Of a stretch of 18,260 nt of DNA, positions 16,701 to 18,260 are shown one piece after another (positions within the stretch are counted from its first letter, which is position 1; each line of letters opens with the position of its first letter). The notes under the pieces are model-generated. The model was not told the DNA's origin, searched no databases, and saw only the letters and a program-made list of their open reading frames with translations. The position numbers and the translations under genes are program-made. The stretch is from CAWVVV01 sp964629165 (lineage in GTDB: Bacteria > Verrucomicrobiota > Verrucomicrobiia > Opitutales > Oceanipulchritudinaceae), in contig CAZVQJ010000033.1 in assembly GCA_964629165.1 (NCBI GenBank), positions 1 through 18,260 on the forward strand, given 5' to 3'.

Positions 16701-17531
16701 CGTTTCGGTCCGGTTCAGATAGTGGATGAACGGACGCAGCTCTGACGATCCCACGACGTATGAAAATCCAGATACACGGAGGCGCTTGAGGACGATTTCC
16801 TCGTGGCGGGGGTTCCGGTAGGCATGGAGGAACGAGACCGCCGCCGCCCGGCATCCCGCTTGGCGGGCCTGTTCGATCGCCTCGTCGAGGCGTGCAAGGT
16901 CGAGCCGCTGCAACTCGTTTCCCTCCGCATCGAGCCGCCCCGGGACCTCCCACACATCGGGCGTGAGGCCCACCCGCCGTTCAACCGCCCGGGCAAAGAT
17001 ATCCGGCCGCTTCTGGTCCCGAATGATCGGAAGGTGTCGGAATCCCTCGGTCAGGAAGAGAGCCACCCGCGCACCCTCGTTTTCGAGCAGGGCATTCGTT
17101 CCGCGGGTCGTCCCCAGCCGCAGCTCCATCGGCGGCAGCGGTTCTCCCGCCAAGGTGCCCGTGAGCATCCTGGCAGCGAGCACAGGTGCTTCTTCGCCGG
17201 TCGCAAGCGTCAGGAGATCCCCCGCCACCGGCCGCGCTGCCTCCGCACCCATTTCCACCTCGATCCAGCCCTCCGAGAGGGCGTCCGCACGGATCTGCGC
17301 AATGATCTCTCCCGAGAGACGAACGGCTGCTCCACGCAGGAATCCGTGTCGGAAGGACGCCCCGCCAGCCACCCGCCAGCGCCCGCCTGATGAACCGCAA
17401 AAGGTGACCCGCAGTTCCCCGCTCGACAGCACCTTCACCCGGTTCCGGGATCCGTCCGGGGCCATTCCGATCGCGTCCGTGAAGGTGCCACCGGTATCGG
17501 CCGCGACCCGCCAGCCAGTGATTGTCGGCAT
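13758..17531 (-). CDS. Fused hydantoinase A/B - 5-oxoprolinase family protein (ATP-hydrolysing lactamase type)
   Basis: A 1257-residue fusion of HyuA-like and HyuB-like halves, the layout of ATP-dependent 5-oxoprolinase (usually close to 1290 residues). The N-half shows G-G-T-F-T-D at 14-19, L-G-T-T-R-G-T-N at 139-146, S-G-P-A-G-G-V at 327-333 and the phosphate-binding D-M-G-G-T-S-T-D at 352-359. The HyuB half begins near 743, with H-P-G-F-G-G-S-H-L-P-D at about 831-841 and A-N-R-A-H-H-A-E-W-G-G soon after. It ends near T-P-G-G-G-A-W-G. The likely reaction is ATP-driven opening of 5-oxoproline or a related lactam or hydantoin; substrate is not decided by sequence. Between the first two motifs there are about 120 residues, roughly 55 more than in animal 5-oxoprolinase. 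Starts at 17573 or 17555 are possible; 17531 has GGAGG just upstream and fits the family N-terminus. The 3' end overlaps pncA tail-to-tail by 41 nt. Confidence 0.9.
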   Translation of the reverse strand: MPTITGWRVAADTGGTFTDAIGMAPDGSRNRVKVLSSGELRVTFCGSSGGRWRVAGGASFRHGFLRGAAVRLSGEIIAQIRADALSEGWIEVEMGAEAARPVAGDLLTLATGEEAPVLAARMLTGTLAGEPLPPMELRLGTTRGTNALLENEGARVALFLTEGFRHLPIIRDQKRPDIFARAVERRVGLTPDVWEVPGRLDAEGNELQRLDLARLDEAIEQARQAGCRAAAVSFLHAYRNPRHEEIVLKRLRVSGFSYVVGSSELRPFIHYLNRTETVLIDATLGPILAAYLDAIEADAGGSRLFVMTSRGGLVRRDRFRAKDSLLSGPAGGVAGAAAEAQRQGLARVITFDMGGTSTDVARWDNGFLYQDQQTVGRAQVLARSVRIETVAAGGGSICRIHDGRALVGPESASAQPGPASYGAGGPLTITDVHLLLGRLDPSTFSIPVQRAAAEAAFAGECARLPEAERDGRALLEGWLSIANLRMAQAIREISVRDGYDPSEYALVAFGGAGGLHACPVAEILGMRTILFPDNAGLLSAEGIAEAALEAVADRQVLRSLSAFARDADALRAELEAEAAEALAGDGIDRADQECAEASVDLRLKGQEHAITIEWKGALEDRFRAHFEEMFGYVPPKRAIEVVAARVRRQPKEKPPERESYPENGDDAIAAFRQVALFGGREVRVPVYRRENLRAGMRVAGPAIVTDPFSTLVLHPGWEGIVGSRRTLRVSLAGKGASARAEVGAPDLIARELLLHRFEGIVREMGEQLRRTALSPNIRERLDFSCALLDREGRLLVNAPHIPVHLGALGECVRAILKTHPLEPGDVVVTNHPGFGGSHLPDVTVVQGVFLENRLIAILANRAHHAEWGGRRPGSMPADAQSLVEEGVVVAPRFLMRRGESRFGEIEACLRAPPWPSRSVGENMADLHAQVAALRAGDHSLRQLAEETGATVVEAFLREASNLAGETARRALKRWRRLDRTVRDTLDDGTPLQVRVSLADGRLRVDFSESGEVHGGNLNATPAIVRSVVLYLVRLMIDEPVPLNEGLLDPVEIIIPRGILAPDFPADLRACPAVVGGNIETSQRLVDLLLEAVDLMANGPGTMNNVLFGNDRFGYYETIGGGAGAGPGYAGASGVHVHMTNTAITDPEILERRYPVRLWQFGLVAGSGGEGEFRGGDGLVREYEWLAPLTVSLLTQRRKTSPRGLRGGGDGGRGSQSRRLPGAAAWSPLPEIVSWEALPGERLRIITPGGGAWGTGRS

Positions 17532-17547
17532 CGCCTCCGCCGACTCT

Positions 17548-18260
17548 TTATTCATCCACGAGGGATTCCGCATCTACACCCGCTTTCCGGCCCAACCGCA
17601 TGAGCAGTCCGGAAAGCTCGGTGATCCACGCGTCATTGCGATCACAGTCAGGATCGTAATCTTTGACCAGCTTCCAGAAAGCGCCGGAATGGTTCATGTG
17701 CGTGAGGTGGGCCAACTCGTGCATGATGAGATAGTCATGGAGCTCTGTCGGTAGCAGGACAAGACGCCAATTGAACGAAAGCGTGCCGCGCTCCGAACAC
17801 GAACCCCATCGCGTCCGCTGGTCTCGAATAAAGATGCGATGATACCGGAGTTCGCGCATCCTCGCCACTTCTTCCACCCGTGCATGGATGACCACCCGCG
17901 CAAACCGCCGCAGGCTCTGCGCAAGCTGCTGCGAGACATCCTTGTCCGGTCCATATTTCAACCGGATCCGGCATTCGGTCCGGTCAATGTCAAAGCCCGC
18001 GCGGCGATCTTCGACCAACTCGACCTGCCATTCCTTTCCGAGCCCGGAGACCCGCGGGCGCTGCCTCAGGTACTCCGCGAGGGTGATCGTTTCCGGAGAT
18101 TTCTTGAGCACCTCGTAAATCCAGTCCGCCTGCTCCTGGAGAAATTTGAGGGCCCACCGTTCAGAGACATTCTGCGGTACATTGAGCGAGACTTCGTTGT
18201 AGAGATCGACGGTCACGCGCAGGTGCCGGATGCTCGAACGCCGCACCACCCGGACAGGCA
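17548..18260 (-). CDS. YgjP/DUF45-type M48-like zinc metallopeptidase, N-terminus cut by window edge
   Basis: A COG1451 (YgjP, DUF45) metallopeptidase. Numbering from the GTG at 18249, the zinc motif H-E-L-A-H is at 177-181, followed by H-M-N-H-S and F-W-K-L-V (191-195), which supplies the third ligand in H187. The strongly conserved R-W-G-S-C-S segment is at 147-152, with L-S-F-N-W-R-L-V-L-L-P after it. The substrate of this family is not well known. The frame stays open to base 18260 and the first beta strand of the domain appears incomplete, so the true start is probably a little outside the window. The gene ends ATGAATAA with respect to a possible start (17555) of the downstream oxoprolinase-type gene, so the two are probably cotranscribed and may be translationally coupled. 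Confidence 0.9.
   Translation of the reverse strand, partial: PVRVVRRSSIRHLRVTVDLYNEVSLNVPQNVSERWALKFLQEQADWIYEVLKKSPETITLAEYLRQRPRVSGLGKEWQVELVEDRRAGFDIDRTECRIRLKYGPDKDVSQQLAQSLRRFARVVIHARVEEVARMRELRYHRIFIRDQRTRWGSCSERGTLSFNWRLVLLPTELHDYLIMHELAHLTHMNHSGAFWKLVKDYDPDCDRNDAWITELSGLLMRLGRKAGVDAESLVDE

Overview
The window is GC-rich, densely coded chromosomal DNA from a Gram-negative bacterium. Two TonB-dependent outer-membrane receptors show that an outer membrane is present. The gene mix (a fused 5-oxoprolinase-type protein with an enlarged N-terminal region, an AroQ-PDT-ACT fusion, a full-length RapA homologue, a siderophore receptor with a PepSY-TM partner) would fit a Verrucomicrobiota/PVC-type genome, but that placement is an impression and no rRNA or marker gene here settles it. 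I see no insertion sequence, phage gene, CRISPR array, tRNA or rRNA.

Layout. Bases 1-150 hold nothing I can identify. On the minus strand follow a small DUF167 (YggU-type) protein overlapping the end of pheA (chorismate mutase/prephenate dehydratase, first committed steps to phenylalanine). Upstream of pheA is a minus-strand TonB-dependent receptor of unknown substrate (about 1652-3742), separated from pheA by a large inverted repeat. A plus-strand YihY/BrkB membrane protein (about 3909-4757) converges on a minus-strand RapA-like SNF2 ATPase (4774-7605). A 185-bp divergent region with nested inverted repeats lies between rapA and a plus-strand block. That block is a TonB-dependent siderophore receptor (7791-9893), a PepSY-TM inner-membrane protein (9907-11259), an 80-residue two-helix membrane protein (11332-11574), nicotinate phosphoribosyltransferase (about 11623-13152) and nicotinamidase (13163-13798). 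The last part is minus strand: a 1257-residue hydantoinase/oxoprolinase fusion (13758-17531) whose 3' end overlaps the nicotinamidase gene tail-to-tail, and a YgjP-type zinc metallopeptidase whose start lies beyond the right edge.

How the genes work together. Two functional modules are clear. The receptor plus PepSY-TM pair looks like ferric-siderophore import at the outer membrane with handling or reduction of the iron complex at the inner membrane. The pncB-pncA pair, 10 bp apart, converts nicotinamide to nicotinate and then to nicotinate mononucleotide for NAD salvage. The remaining genes are housekeeping or scavenging functions (phenylalanine synthesis, RNA polymerase recycling, 5-oxoproline/hydantoin-type lactam hydrolysis) with no evident link to each other.

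I did not find a convincing undescribed multi-gene system. The most interesting unexplained signals are the nested inverted repeats at 7685-7741, the 13-nt inverted repeat at 1580-1651, the excess of the octamer GCGATCGC, and the enlarged N-terminal region of the oxoprolinase-like protein.
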